This document shows positions 14,452 to 23,174 of a stretch of DNA of 64,000 bases, in pieces. How positions within the stretch are numbered: the stretch's first letter is position 1; every line of letters begins with the position of its first letter. This DNA is from Actinomycetota bacterium (GTDB lineage: Bacteria; Actinomycetota; Actinomycetes; Mycobacteriales; Mycobacteriaceae): the NCBI GenBank assembly GCA_018268465.1, contig JAFDWN010000024.1, positions 62,001-126,000 on the forward strand. The letters run 5' to 3'. The position numbers and the translations under genes are program-made. The notes below the pieces were generated by a model, which made no database searches, was not told the DNA's origin, and was given only the letters and a program-made list of their open reading frames with translations.

Positions 14452-16185
14452 TCAGGCGGTGACGCCGAAGAAGTCGCGGTCTGCGGCGGAGGCGGCGAGT
14501 TTGGGAGCCATCCAGGTGTCGTCGTCGGACAGGCCGTTGAAGGGACTGGGGTCCTGGGACAGGAACGCCCGCCAGCGGTAGTGGTCGTATGCGGCGACGA
14601 TGTTCACCGTGTAAGCCTCGGCCAGCGCGCGATCTCCGGAGATGACGATGAAATTCTCGTCGTTGGTGTCGCTGGCCGACTTCGAGAAGTTGTGACTGCC
14701 GGTGACCACGGTGGCGTTGTCGGTGAACGGATCGATGACGAGCACCTTGCTGTGGACGATGGCGTAGCCGATGTTCGACAGGAACTGGCGGTGGGTGACC
14801 TCGGCAGCGAAGTTGGCGAACGGAGTTGCGACGCCCTCGGGCTGGATGACGTCCAAAGTGGCCGGGGTGCTCTGTGCGCCGTTGACCAGATGGACGTTCA
14901 CCGCCGATTCGTCGCCCGGACCATGGGGCAGTTCGGAGACCACACCCCGCACGTACAGGCTGGGGTCGTCGATCCGGGCCCTGACGTACGACAGCACTCC
15001 GGCGTCGCCGGGCATGAACATGAGGAAAAGAATGCCACGGCGGGCGCTGTCGACCACGTTCTTCAACGCGGCCAGGTCCACCCCGGCATGGGTGCGGCTG
15101 AACCAGACCGAGACGGCGGGGCTCCCGGGGCTGGTTTCGGCCGGGTGCGCGGCACTGTTGGCGTCGACGAGTGCGGGCGGGAAGACGCTGGCGGCCGCGC
15201 GCAGCCGCTGCCACTGGTCGAGGTAGATCTGGGCGATGGCGGGGTCGTCGATGAGCAAACCGTTGTTCAGCTGCGTGCACAGACCCGTGGCGGTCCAGTT
15301 GGTGCTGCCGGTCCACGCCGTCAGCGCGGCGCCGCTGAGGTCGCTTCGGATCAGGAATTTGTTGTGCCCCAACGCTCCCGGTGAGGTGAACCGATCGTGT
15401 TCGCCGACGTCGACGCCGGAGGCCAGCAGTTTGGCGCGGGCCGTCGCGTTCTCGTCGCGCTGCCGCGCCGCCGCTGTCGACTCACCGGTTTTCGGGCTGA
15501 TGCTGCCGTTGGCGAGGACGATATGCGCGCGGGGACCCAGCGTGCACAGGGCGTCGATGAGTTCGTCGTCGTCGAGTTCGAACAGCGCTCCGTGCACCTG
15601 ACCGCCGCCGGAGTTCGCCGCCTGCAATTGGTCGAGCAGCGCCGTGCGCAGATCTCCGGACAGAAAGGTGCGGATCGCCTGTTCGTCCTGGGACTGGATA
15701 CCGACCTTGAACTGCTTGGGGGTCAGGTGTTTCTCGGCGAGGTAATGCGCCATGAACTGCGAGATGACGAAGCCGCGATTGAAGTACGCCTGGAACCGGG
15801 GGTCGGCGCCGGGCGCCAGGCTGCGCGGCGCACTCCACTCGCTGGCTTCATCGGTCGACGTCACCAGCGCCCCGGAGCTGTCACGAACGACCGGCAGCAC
15901 CTGGTAGGAGACGGTGTTGCCGGCGCCGGGTGCGTGGTCGGTCCAGGAGAAGCGCTGGAAGGGCCAGACCGTGGACGGCTGGGTGTGGGAGGTCGCATCG
16001 GGTTGCGGTGGCGCGGCCGACGCGAAACCGACACGGTTGAGCAGGAATCCGTCGCTCACCATGCCGGACGGACTGGCGGTGCGCCGGTCGACGGCGAACC
16101 CCCGGCACCCCGGTATCGGGGCCGGCACGCCCCAGAACAACAACACATCGTCGTCGTTGGCGTAGACCCGTAATGACACGGACAT
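14452..16185 (-). CDS. Phospholipase D-fold (HKD) protein
   Basis: 577 aa. Two HKD-type half-sites are visible: HNKFLIRSD...WTGSTNWTATGL in the middle and HSKVLVIDPFTDNATVVTGSHNFSKSA near the C-terminus. The first has one extra residue between Lys and Asp. The start is set at 16185 rather than 16191 because GGAGGGAGA directly abuts the first ATG and is correctly spaced for the second. There is no signal peptide. Members include phosphatidyltransferases and nucleases; with a ParB-like partner downstream, a nuclease-type role is possible but unproven. Confidence 0.82.
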   Translation of the reverse strand: MSVSLRVYANDDDVLLFWGVPAPIPGCRGFAVDRRTASPSGMVSDGFLLNRVGFASAAPPQPDATSHTQPSTVWPFQRFSWTDHAPGAGNTVSYQVLPVVRDSSGALVTSTDEASEWSAPRSLAPGADPRFQAYFNRGFVISQFMAHYLAEKHLTPKQFKVGIQSQDEQAIRTFLSGDLRTALLDQLQAANSGGGQVHGALFELDDDELIDALCTLGPRAHIVLANGSISPKTGESTAAARQRDENATARAKLLASGVDVGEHDRFTSPGALGHNKFLIRSDLSGAALTAWTGSTNWTATGLCTQLNNGLLIDDPAIAQIYLDQWQRLRAAASVFPPALVDANSAAHPAETSPGSPAVSVWFSRTHAGVDLAALKNVVDSARRGILFLMFMPGDAGVLSYVRARIDDPSLYVRGVVSELPHGPGDESAVNVHLVNGAQSTPATLDVIQPEGVATPFANFAAEVTHRQFLSNIGYAIVHSKVLVIDPFTDNATVVTGSHNFSKSASDTNDENFIVISGDRALAEAYTVNIVAAYDHYRWRAFLSQDPSPFNGLSDDDTWMAPKLAASAADRDFFGVTA

Positions 16186-16682
16186 GCTCATCTCCCTCCC
16201 GGGGCGCCGGAGGTAGGGCGGTGGTCGGCGAGGGGGAACAGCACGGCGGGCGGACAGGTCTCGATGGTGATCCTCAGGGCACGTGGCACTTTCGTGTGTT
16301 CGCGGGCCGGAATCTGCCTAGTGGTGGCGAAATGTGTCGAGATCGCTGCATGCCATCCAGAGCCTCCCCACACCGGTCGCGCCGTCGACTCCCCCGGCGT
16401 CGTCGAGGACGCGACCGCCTTGAGCATAGGACTCGCGGCACGGCATGCATATACCAGTCCGCTGTGAAAATCCTTGAGGATTACCTTCCGTCCTCCGTGG
16501 CTTTGCGCCGTTGTCCGGTAACTAGTTTCGTGGTGAATCAGATCTCTGACAGCTCTGCACGCCCTGCTGACCGCCTTAGCCGCCGACCCGTCGTGCACCA
16601 CTCACATTCCGGCTGTGGGCGCACTACCGGCTGACACTATCGCCAACTTGTGCGACGAGGGTCTGGCCCGGAGGGTGCCCTG
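16186..16682. other. Non-coding gap upstream of the phospholipase-D-fold gene
   Basis: About 500 bp with no ORF of convincing composition. It lies downstream of the SDR gene and upstream of the PLD gene, both on the minus strand, so it should contain the PLD promoter and the SDR terminator. A small palindrome AATCCTTGAGGATT is at 16469-16482, in the least GC-rich stretch. Nothing else was recognised. Confidence 0.45.
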
Positions 16683-17522
16683 TTAGGCGACGTCAGTCGA
16701 GCGGGTGAACTGCTCGAACTCGTCGACATTGGAGAGCAATTGCTCAGCGCGGGTGCGGAACGCGTCGACAGCGTCGCTGCCGGCGCCCCAGCGCGCGGGT
16801 GGTTCGGGCATGTTCGCGAGTTCAACAACGGCCGGGCCGAACTTGGTGGGATCGCCGATTTGGGCGTGATTCATACTGTTCAGCCATTCGCGCCGGTCGG
16901 CGGAAACCTGCTCGTAGTCCTCGATGGCCAAGTCCCCGTGCCGCACTGAACTGGGGTCCAGGAAATCGGTTCGGAACATGCCGGGATGCACCACGGTGAC
17001 CTTGATACCGAACTGGGCGACTTCACCGACGAGACCCTCCGACCAGCCCGTGATGGCGAACTTGGTCGCACCGTAGATGGTCGAGCCCGCGATGCCGGTG
17101 ATTCCGGCGATCGACGAGATCGTGATGATGTGGCCAGACCGTCTGACCCTCATGTGAGGCAGCAGCGCACGTGTGACGTCGAAGACACCGAAAACATTGG
17201 TGTCGAATTGCTGTTGGATCTGCTCGGTGGTCAACTGCTCGAAAAGTCCCAGTTGCCCGTAGCCGGCATTGTTGACCAGTACGTCGATGCCGTCGAAGCG
17301 ATCCAGCGCAGCAGCGACCGCAGCGGTGATCTGGGCGCGATCGGTGACGTCGAGCGCGACGGTCAGTAGCCGATCCGCCGGACCGGCGAGCGCCAGCGCT
17401 TCCCGTGCCTGCTGGGGATCTCGTGCCGTCGCGACAACGGTATCGCCGATTGCCAGCGCGGCTCTGGCGATCTCGTAGCCGAAGCCTCGATTGGCACCGG
17501 TAATGAACCAGGTCTTAGTCAT
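16683..17522 (-). CDS. Short-chain dehydrogenase/reductase
   Basis: 279 aa from the ATG at 17522 (an ATG at 17531 is possible). It is a classical SDR with the Rossmann motif TWFITGANRGFGYEIARA, NNAG in DVLVNNAGYGQLG, Ser in ISSIAGITG and the catalytic YGATK (Tyr-x-x-x-Lys). It is an NAD(P)H-dependent oxidoreductase of unknown substrate. It is divergent from an MmyB-type regulator 112 bp away; SDR/MmyB pairs are common in actinobacteria, and the regulator is probably its repressor. Confidence 0.9.
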   Translation of the reverse strand: MTKTWFITGANRGFGYEIARAALAIGDTVVATARDPQQAREALALAGPADRLLTVALDVTDRAQITAAVAAALDRFDGIDVLVNNAGYGQLGLFEQLTTEQIQQQFDTNVFGVFDVTRALLPHMRVRRSGHIITISSIAGITGIAGSTIYGATKFAITGWSEGLVGEVAQFGIKVTVVHPGMFRTDFLDPSSVRHGDLAIEDYEQVSADRREWLNSMNHAQIGDPTKFGPAVVELANMPEPPARWGAGSDAVDAFRTRAEQLLSNVDEFEQFTRSTDVA

Positions 17523-17541
17523 GTGTCTCATCTGACCACGC

Positions 17542-17564
17542 GTGGCGCCGGGATCCGGCGCCAC
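17542..17564. promoter_or_regulatory. Perfect 10-3-10 inverted repeat between SDR and its regulator
   Basis: GTGGCGCCGG at 17542-17551 and CCGGCGCCAC at 17555-17564 are separated by GAT. The element lies 20 bp upstream of the SDR start and about 70 bp upstream of the regulator start, which is ideal for an operator of the divergent MmyB-type protein. In the SDR transcript leader it could instead fold as a hairpin covering the ribosome-binding region. Confidence 0.55.
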
Positions 17565-17634
17565 ACCGCGCACCCTGATACCTAGCACTGGCAGTACCCG
17601 CTAGTGGTGACGTGATGGCGTCTGCGGGCAGACA

Positions 17635-18555
17635 ATGAAACAGATGAGCACCGATGGCAGCCTCAGCGATTTCCTGAAGTCGCGCAGGGCGCGGCTGGAT
17701 CCAGCGGCGGCCGGGTTGCCGATATCGAAGTCGCCACGCCGCCGCGCGGGGCTTCGACGCGAAGAGGTTGCCACCCTGGCAGGGGTGAGCGTGGACTACT
17801 ACGCACGGCTGGAGCAAGGACGAATCGGGCGGGTGTCCGACCAAGTGCTGAGCGCGATCGAGGATGCTCTGCAACTTGATCCACTCGAACGACAACACCT
17901 GCGTGCGCTGGTGGACACCACGACGACCAAGGTGCGCCGCAAGCCCGCCGAACGACTAATCCCCCGATCTGGACTCGCAGAACTCGTCGAACGCCTGGAC
18001 CCGATGCCCGCGATGATCCAGAACAGCCGGATGGATGTACTGACGATCAATCGGTCGGGCAAGGTGCTCATCGCCGACTTCGACGCCATGCCCGCCAAGG
18101 AGCGGAACATCGCCCGTTGGCTGCTGCTCGACCCTGTCGCCCGCACCCGGTACCCGGACTGGGAATACGTCGCGCGCACCACCGTCGCTGCGCTGCGTGC
18201 AGCGCACGACCCACGCTTCAGGGACCCCGATCTGGAGCACCTCGTCGGCGAACTGACTGTGCAGTCGGAGGAATTCGCGAGGTGGTGGGCCGATTACGCC
18301 CTGGCCAACCACTCGCATGGACCCAAACGGATCTTCCACGACTCCGTCGGAGTTATTGACCTGACGTATGAGAACTTCGTCGTTCCAGGGACCAACGGAC
18401 AAACGCTCACGATCTACACCGCGCCGCGTGGATCCGTCGCGGACGAGAAGCTCAGCCTCTTGCTGAGCTGGGACGCGACCACCACACCCGCGGCACCAGC
18501 CGGCAGCGCTGAATCTGACGATCGCGACGGGAACCACGTACAACCACGGTCATGA
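17635..18555 (+). CDS. XRE-family regulator with MmyB-type ligand-binding domain
   Basis: 306 aa. The N-terminal helix-turn-helix is SPRRRAGLRREEVATLAGVSVDYYARLEQGR (roughly residues 25-70). It is followed by the MmyB-like PAS-type domain that binds fatty-acid-like ligands in this family (RMDVLTINRSGKVLIADF; NIARWLLLDPVARTRYPDWE). It is transcribed away from the SDR gene and probably controls that gene and itself. It converges on the PEP mutase-family gene with a 54-bp gap. Confidence 0.9.
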   Translation: MKQMSTDGSLSDFLKSRRARLDPAAAGLPISKSPRRRAGLRREEVATLAGVSVDYYARLEQGRIGRVSDQVLSAIEDALQLDPLERQHLRALVDTTTTKVRRKPAERLIPRSGLAELVERLDPMPAMIQNSRMDVLTINRSGKVLIADFDAMPAKERNIARWLLLDPVARTRYPDWEYVARTTVAALRAAHDPRFRDPDLEHLVGELTVQSEEFARWWADYALANHSHGPKRIFHDSVGVIDLTYENFVVPGTNGQTLTIYTAPRGSVADEKLSLLLSWDATTTPAAPAGSAESDDRDGNHVQPRS

Positions 18556-18609
18556 GGGCGATGCGTACCGGGCCGGTGGTCCTCGGCACTCGCCCATACG
18601 TCACACCGT

Positions 18610-19464
18610 TCAGTGGCGAATTGCATGAAGGGCAGTCCAATAGCGATCTCGATGGGTGTCTCGCGAATACGCACCGAGCGTTCCATCGGAACGAAGTGCC
18701 GCCAGCGCATCCCACGCCGCCTGGAATGCCGCCATTCCGCAGGCTCGTGGATGCAGGATCAGATCCACGCCCTCCTCGAGAAGGCGCCGACGCTCCCGCC
18801 GGGACGGCACCGTCACGAAAGTGCCCACCGGTGCACCGATCTCGTCGCGCACCGGCCCGACCAGTTCGGGTGTCAGTCCCGTGATCATGGCGATATCGGC
18901 GCCCGCCTCGATATAGCGTCGGCTGCGTTCGATGGCGTCGCGAGTCGATGTCACGGTGAGAGCGTCGGTGCGAGCGACGATCACCAATCCGGAATCCGCG
19001 CTGGCCTCGCGGGCCGCCTCCAATAGCGCGACCGCGTCGTCGACCGGGCGCAGCGAGTCGCCGGAACAGTTGGCCGCGAGGTGCTTTCCTCGCGCCGGGT
19101 CGATGTCCTCGAGCTGGATCCCAGCGAGGCCGCGTGCGATCACGTCGACGACGGTGCGGCGGACACGCAACGGGTTTCCGCCGCCGTCGTCCATGTCTGC
19201 GATCACCGGGACGGAGACCGCGCCTGCTATCCGGGCCGCTTCGACGAGGAGTTCGGTGGTCGTCAGTACTCCGACGTCGGGCATCGCGTACGTGAACGCC
19301 GCGGTGAACGATCCACTCACAAAGACCGCTTCGAACCCATTCAGCTCCGCCGCCCGTGCTGTCAGTGCGTTGAAGACCCCTGGCACCTCGACGGTGCCGG
19401 GTGCGGTGATCAATGCGCGCAGTGTCGCCGCGCTCGAAAGCGCCGTCATCGTCGGTGCTCTCAC
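18610..19464 (-). CDS. Isocitrate lyase/PEP mutase superfamily enzyme
   Basis: 284 aa from a GTG at 19464 (an ATG at 19449 is an alternative). It is a TIM-barrel with PGVFNALTARAAELNGFEAVFVSGSF, the metal site VIADMDDGGG and QLEDID, and the arginine-containing VIARTDAL. It lacks the KKCGH cysteine loop of true isocitrate and methylisocitrate lyases, so a C-C or P-C bond lyase/mutase or hydrolase such as oxaloacetase-type activity is more likely. It is the last gene of the minus-strand catabolic operon, 5 bp after the CapA-like gene stop, and probably acts late in the pathway. Substrate unknown. Confidence 0.82.
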   Translation of the reverse strand: MRAPTMTALSSAATLRALITAPGTVEVPGVFNALTARAAELNGFEAVFVSGSFTAAFTYAMPDVGVLTTTELLVEAARIAGAVSVPVIADMDDGGGNPLRVRRTVVDVIARGLAGIQLEDIDPARGKHLAANCSGDSLRPVDDAVALLEAAREASADSGLVIVARTDALTVTSTRDAIERSRRYIEAGADIAMITGLTPELVGPVRDEIGAPVGTFVTVPSRRERRRLLEEGVDLILHPRACGMAAFQAAWDALAALRSDGTLGAYSRDTHRDRYWTALHAIRH

Positions 19465-19469
19465 CTGGC

Positions 19470-20804
19470 CTACGTGACCAATCGGCCCACGGTGCGCCCA
19501 CCGGACGCCGTGATGTCGATGCGGGTGTCGAACGGCTTGGACAACTCCGACAATCGCTCCAGGATCTCTCGGCCGTCGCGTTCGGATGCCATGACGGGGC
19601 AGCCCCGCCGGCCCCGGGGCATACCGAAACCCATCGTCACGGGGAACAGCTCCGCAGCGGTGAGTTCGCCGTCCTCGAATTCGAACCGCGGCACGACGGT
19701 GTCCCAGAACTCCTTCTTGGTGGCGTACCCCGTGACGCGGTCGTAGAGGTCGGCCGCCGTCGAATCCGGCGGCATGCCCACCTGCTCATAGACCTCGACC
19801 GGAAACGAGTCCATGGTCTCGAGAGTGAAGATGAAGTTTCCGAGGGAGTAGCAGATGGGGCGGCCTCGGTAGATTTCGATACCCCGCAGTTGATGTGGCC
19901 CGCTGCCGAGGATGGCGTGCGCGCCCGCGTCGACCAGCTTCCGCGACACGGTCTGCAGGAATTCGGCCGAAGCGTCGGTGTTCCACCGACCGTCGCGACC
20001 CTCGTGGCAGTGCAGGGCGACCAGCACCAGGTCGGACTGCCGTTGCGCCTCTCTGACCGAATCGACGAGCGCCTCGACGTCGCGCTCGAGCACCGCGAAA
20101 TCTATGCAGGAGGTTTCGTCGGGAGCGAAATGGATTCCCTCCAGTGCGAAGCCGTCTTCGGGCGGGGCGCCCCAGATGTTGCGGTCGGGGTAGGCGAAGA
20201 AGATGCCCGGTGCCGTCGTGCCCTTGGCGTCGACCTCGACGCCCGACTCCGCCAGGAGCTCACGCAGGACGGTGAACTTGTCCCGGGCGACGTGGTGGAT
20301 GCGCTGCAGCCGCAGCGGGGCGATGCCGGGGCGGCCCGCGTCGCCCTCACCGGGGTCGGCCGCAGCGGCCAGGCGCGCATTGCTGGAGCCGGCCGAGATG
20401 AGTGCGACTCGCGCCGCTCCTGTTTGGAAGTAGACCGGCTTGCGGGCCTGGCGCAGGGTGTGCCCTACGCCGGCGAACGGCATGTCGCGACTGCGGAGTT
20501 CCGCGATGGAGCCGACCAGGCCGTCGGTGCCGTAGTCCGTGGCATGGTTGTTGGCCATCCCGTAGATGTCGAAACCCATCCACTTCAGATCATCCAGCAG
20601 TTCGGGCCGGCAGCCCATGTGCGTGCCGTGGTACGTCGTGGAAGGGCTGCGCCCTGCACCGGGGAAGGCGATCTCGATGTTGGTGAACGCCACGTCAGCG
20701 GCGCGGATGATATCGACCAGTTCGGCGAAATCCGGCCGGTCGACGGCGGTGATACTCCGCGTCGGGATCGCGTCCCCCGTTGCCACCAGTTTGATACTCG
20801 TCAC
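19470..20804 (-). CDS. CapA/PGA-synthesis-type metallophosphatase-fold protein
   Basis: 444 aa from a GTG at 20804, fixed by a strong TAAGGAGG 7 nt upstream; the reading frame continues into the previous gene and those starts are rejected. Family marks are ATGDAIPTR, TNIEIAFPG, GFDIYGMANNHATDYG, DLVLVALHCHEG, AHAILGSGPHQLRGIE and PICYSLGNFIF, which line a two-metal phosphoesterase-like centre. CapA homologues are best known from capsule poly-gamma-glutamate export, but this one has no membrane anchor and sits inside a catabolic operon, so a cytosolic hydrolase role is inferred. Confidence 0.85.
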   Translation of the reverse strand: MTSIKLVATGDAIPTRSITAVDRPDFAELVDIIRAADVAFTNIEIAFPGAGRSPSTTYHGTHMGCRPELLDDLKWMGFDIYGMANNHATDYGTDGLVGSIAELRSRDMPFAGVGHTLRQARKPVYFQTGAARVALISAGSSNARLAAAADPGEGDAGRPGIAPLRLQRIHHVARDKFTVLRELLAESGVEVDAKGTTAPGIFFAYPDRNIWGAPPEDGFALEGIHFAPDETSCIDFAVLERDVEALVDSVREAQRQSDLVLVALHCHEGRDGRWNTDASAEFLQTVSRKLVDAGAHAILGSGPHQLRGIEIYRGRPICYSLGNFIFTLETMDSFPVEVYEQVGMPPDSTAADLYDRVTGYATKKEFWDTVVPRFEFEDGELTAAELFPVTMGFGMPRGRRGCPVMASERDGREILERLSELSKPFDTRIDITASGGRTVGRLVT

Positions 20805-20889
20805 TGCGTTGTCCTCCTTAGGGCGGCCGGTGCGGCCGCGGCCAGTCCTGTGCCTGTGCTGTGGTCTCGGCGCGGCGGGGCGACCGATG

Positions 20890-21663
20890 TCATCGCATGT
20901 TCGGACGTGCCCACCGCGGCGGCACGATCCGCGCATCCTCGGCCACGCCTTCGACGAGCGCCTCGACGGGCGTTTCGTCGATGAACCAATCCGAGAAGTC
21001 GTAGGTGTGCCACGCCTCATCGCCCCGATTGAATGATGAGATCTCCAGTGGGTTCCCGCTCGGATCGAAGAAGTAGATCGACGTGATGAAGCGGTGGGTG
21101 TTGTCCGCGCCGCGCCGCTCGGTGAGATCGGACACCTCGACTCCGTGGGCCAGCAGATGGCGGCGGAACCATTCGACGTCTTGGTGAGTCGCCACGTCGA
21201 ATGCAAGGTGGTCGAGTTTCTGCGGCGCCGCGGGGCGGCTGCAACGAGCCTTGCCGCCGGCAGGCCACAGCACCGAACTCACTGGCGCGTCGGGATTTTC
21301 CCGTGCTTCCGGCGTCTCGTACAGCGAGAACAACTCACCATTGCCCATTTCGAAGAACACTTGGTAGACCGTCATGTTCACGGCCACGGCGTTGGCCTCC
21401 TCCGCTTGAACGGCCGAGCCGCTGGAGTGGTGGGCCGTCGACCGCAGTCCGTCCGCCGACGTCTGGAAGCGCAATGTGCGGACGACGCGAAAACCCATCA
21501 GGTCGCGGTAGAAACGCACCGACTGGTTCATGTCACGGGTGAACATGACCAGGTGGTTGATGCCCGAGATGCGGCCCGTGGCGGGGCCCGCCTCCTGTCG
21601 CACGCGCCGGTGGAAGGGCAGTTGCCCGGGGGTTTCGATGTCCTGATCGGTCGTAGTTGTCAT
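20890..21663 (-). CDS. Vicinal oxygen chelate family protein, extradiol-dioxygenase-like
   Basis: 257 aa with a clear TAGGAG ribosome-binding site. Two VOC modules carry the expected metal ligands: His in GINHLVMFTRDMN, His in KLDHLAFDVATHQD and Glu in GNPLEISSFN. The spacing resembles type I extradiol dioxygenases and glyoxalase-fold isomerases. A TAYRF-like helper motif is replaced by ITSIYFFDPSGNP. It is probably an iron- or manganese-dependent ring-cleaving or related enzyme of the operon. Substrate unknown. Confidence 0.82.
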   Translation of the reverse strand: MTTTTDQDIETPGQLPFHRRVRQEAGPATGRISGINHLVMFTRDMNQSVRFYRDLMGFRVVRTLRFQTSADGLRSTAHHSSGSAVQAEEANAVAVNMTVYQVFFEMGNGELFSLYETPEARENPDAPVSSVLWPAGGKARCSRPAAPQKLDHLAFDVATHQDVEWFRRHLLAHGVEVSDLTERRGADNTHRFITSIYFFDPSGNPLEISSFNRGDEAWHTYDFSDWFIDETPVEALVEGVAEDARIVPPRWARPNMR

Positions 21664-21717
21664 GGCATACTCCTAACTTTCCCAACGCTTTTGAACATGA
21701 ATTCGGCGGTAACGATG

Positions 21718-22725
21718 TCAGGCATCGAGCACCAGCCGCGCCGAACACGACCGCGATACGCAGACGATGATGGTGGTGCAGGCGCCGCGCTCCCCCGGGC
21801 TCAGCACGTCGTCGCGGTGGTCGGGGACCCCCGACAGAACGGCCGTCTCGCAGGTGCCGCACACGCCCTCCTGGCACGACGAGTCGATGTCGATGCCCGC
21901 ATCCTCGGCGACCTCCAGGATCGACCGGTCCGCCGGGACGGTCACCAGCACGCCCGACTTGGCGAACTCGACCTCGAAGGCCGTATCCGCTCGATCGACC
22001 ATGCCTTCCCGGCGGGCGAATCGTTCGACGTGCACCATGCCCGATGGCCTCGTCTCGCCCGCCCGCTCGACCTCGCCGACCATAGACTCGGGCCCACAGC
22101 AGTAGACCGCAGTGGTGCTGTCGGCCTGCCCGATCAGCGTGCCGAGGTCTGCCCGCCCCATGGTGTCGCTGGGCTGGATGCGCACCCGGTCTGCCCCCAG
22201 CGCGGCCACCTCATCGAGATAGGCCATCGAGTCGGCCGAACGCCCGCAGTACACCAAGCGCCATGGGGTCCCGGTCGACTCCGCCCAAGCGATCATCGGC
22301 AGGATCGGCGTGATACCGATGCCGCCGGCGACGAACAGGTAGCTAGGTGCCGCCACCAGCGGGAAGTTGTTCCGCGGGCCGGTGACCCGGACGGACCTGC
22401 CCTCGGCGAAGGTCTCGTGAATGTGCGCGGACCCGCCCCGGCCTGCCGCCACCAGCAGCACCGCGACCTGCCACTGACGCCGATCGGCGATATCGCCGCA
22501 CAACGAGTATTGCCGCACGCGTGTCACCCCGCCGGAGGTGAAGTGCAGGTCGATGTGGGCACCTGGTGTCCACGGCGGCAACTGCCCGCCGTCGCGCTGG
22601 CTCAGCGTGAGTCGGACGACACCCTTGGCGACGGGTTCGGCGGCCGTGACCACAAGGTCGAGCGACACGTCATCCCCGCCGGGTCCGATGCGAGGGGTCG
22701 TGGGCACACCGTGACCGTCAGACAT
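21718..22725 (-). CDS. Phthalate-dioxygenase-reductase-like FMN/2Fe-2S oxidoreductase
   Basis: 335 aa. The ATG at 22725 overlaps the Rieske stop (ATGTCTGA). The order is a flavin-binding barrel with RQYSLCGD, an NAD-binding lobe (YLFVAGGIGITPILPMI; VYCCGPESMV), and a C-terminal plant-type ferredoxin domain with CQEGVCGTCE plus a distal Cys. It would pass electrons from NAD(P)H to an oxygenase, probably through the Rieske protein encoded just before it. No oxygenase alpha subunit is present in the window, which leaves its electron acceptor unidentified. Confidence 0.9.
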   Translation of the reverse strand: MSDGHGVPTTPRIGPGGDDVSLDLVVTAAEPVAKGVVRLTLSQRDGGQLPPWTPGAHIDLHFTSGGVTRVRQYSLCGDIADRRQWQVAVLLVAAGRGGSAHIHETFAEGRSVRVTGPRNNFPLVAAPSYLFVAGGIGITPILPMIAWAESTGTPWRLVYCGRSADSMAYLDEVAALGADRVRIQPSDTMGRADLGTLIGQADSTTAVYCCGPESMVGEVERAGETRPSGMVHVERFARREGMVDRADTAFEVEFAKSGVLVTVPADRSILEVAEDAGIDIDSSCQEGVCGTCETAVLSGVPDHRDDVLSPGERGACTTIIVCVSRSCSARLVLDA

Positions 22726-23143
22726 CGAGCACAACAGTCGCGTCTTCGACGGACACGGGAACCGTCTCCACGCCGGCCTTCAAGCGGGCCATGATCTCCG
22801 CCGGTTCGACCGACACGGGGTAGCCCCGAACCTTCTGTTTCGACGTGAAGATCGTGCGACCCGTCTTGATGTCGAATTCCCAGTGATGCCACGGGCATGC
22901 GACGATCTCGCCCGAGCGCACCCAGGCCATCTGCGGTTGGCCGTCGCCGAGCGGTGCCGCCTCCGACGTACCTCGCACCGTGCCTTTGCACAGCGGACCG
23001 CCCATGTGTGGGCACGTGTTTTTCAACGCGTAGAACTCGCCGTCGACGTTGAAGACGCCGATCCCGCTGCCGACCTTCTCGGGATAGACGACGGTCGACG
23101 TGCCCGGCGGCAGATCGCTTACCGCACCTACGACGTAGCGCAT
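22718..23143 (-). CDS. Rieske-type [2Fe-2S] ferredoxin
   Basis: 141 aa, a stand-alone Rieske domain with the CPHMG and CPWHHWEFD cluster-binding pairs (Cys-x-His ... Cys-x-x-His). An AAGGA ribosome-binding site precedes the ATG. It is translationally coupled to the reductase downstream. It presumably shuttles electrons between that reductase and an oxygenase or other redox enzyme. The sequence between the ligand pairs (LCKGTVRGTSEAAPLGDG) is longer than in minimal biphenyl-type ferredoxins. Confidence 0.92.
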   Translation of the reverse strand: MRYVVGAVSDLPPGTSTVVYPEKVGSGIGVFNVDGEFYALKNTCPHMGGPLCKGTVRGTSEAAPLGDGQPQMAWVRSGEIVACPWHHWEFDIKTGRTIFTSKQKVRGYPVSVEPAEIMARLKAGVETVPVSVEDATVVLDV

Positions 23144-23174
23144 GTGACGTCCTTCGGATTCCGGTTGGGGTGGT

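Noticed and set aside
16469..16482. AATCCTTGAGGATT palindrome as an operator
   Set aside because: Arms of five bases and about 280 bp from the nearest start; could be chance. Mentioned only as content of the gap.
18610..19464. Assignment as methylisocitrate lyase (PrpB)
   Set aside because: The KKCGH-type catalytic cysteine loop is missing, and no propionate-cycle genes are nearby.
20902..22794. Long plus-strand frames opposite the VOC, reductase and Rieske genes
   Set aside because: Their products are Arg/His/Asp-rich without motifs, while the minus-strand genes have complete cofactor motifs.
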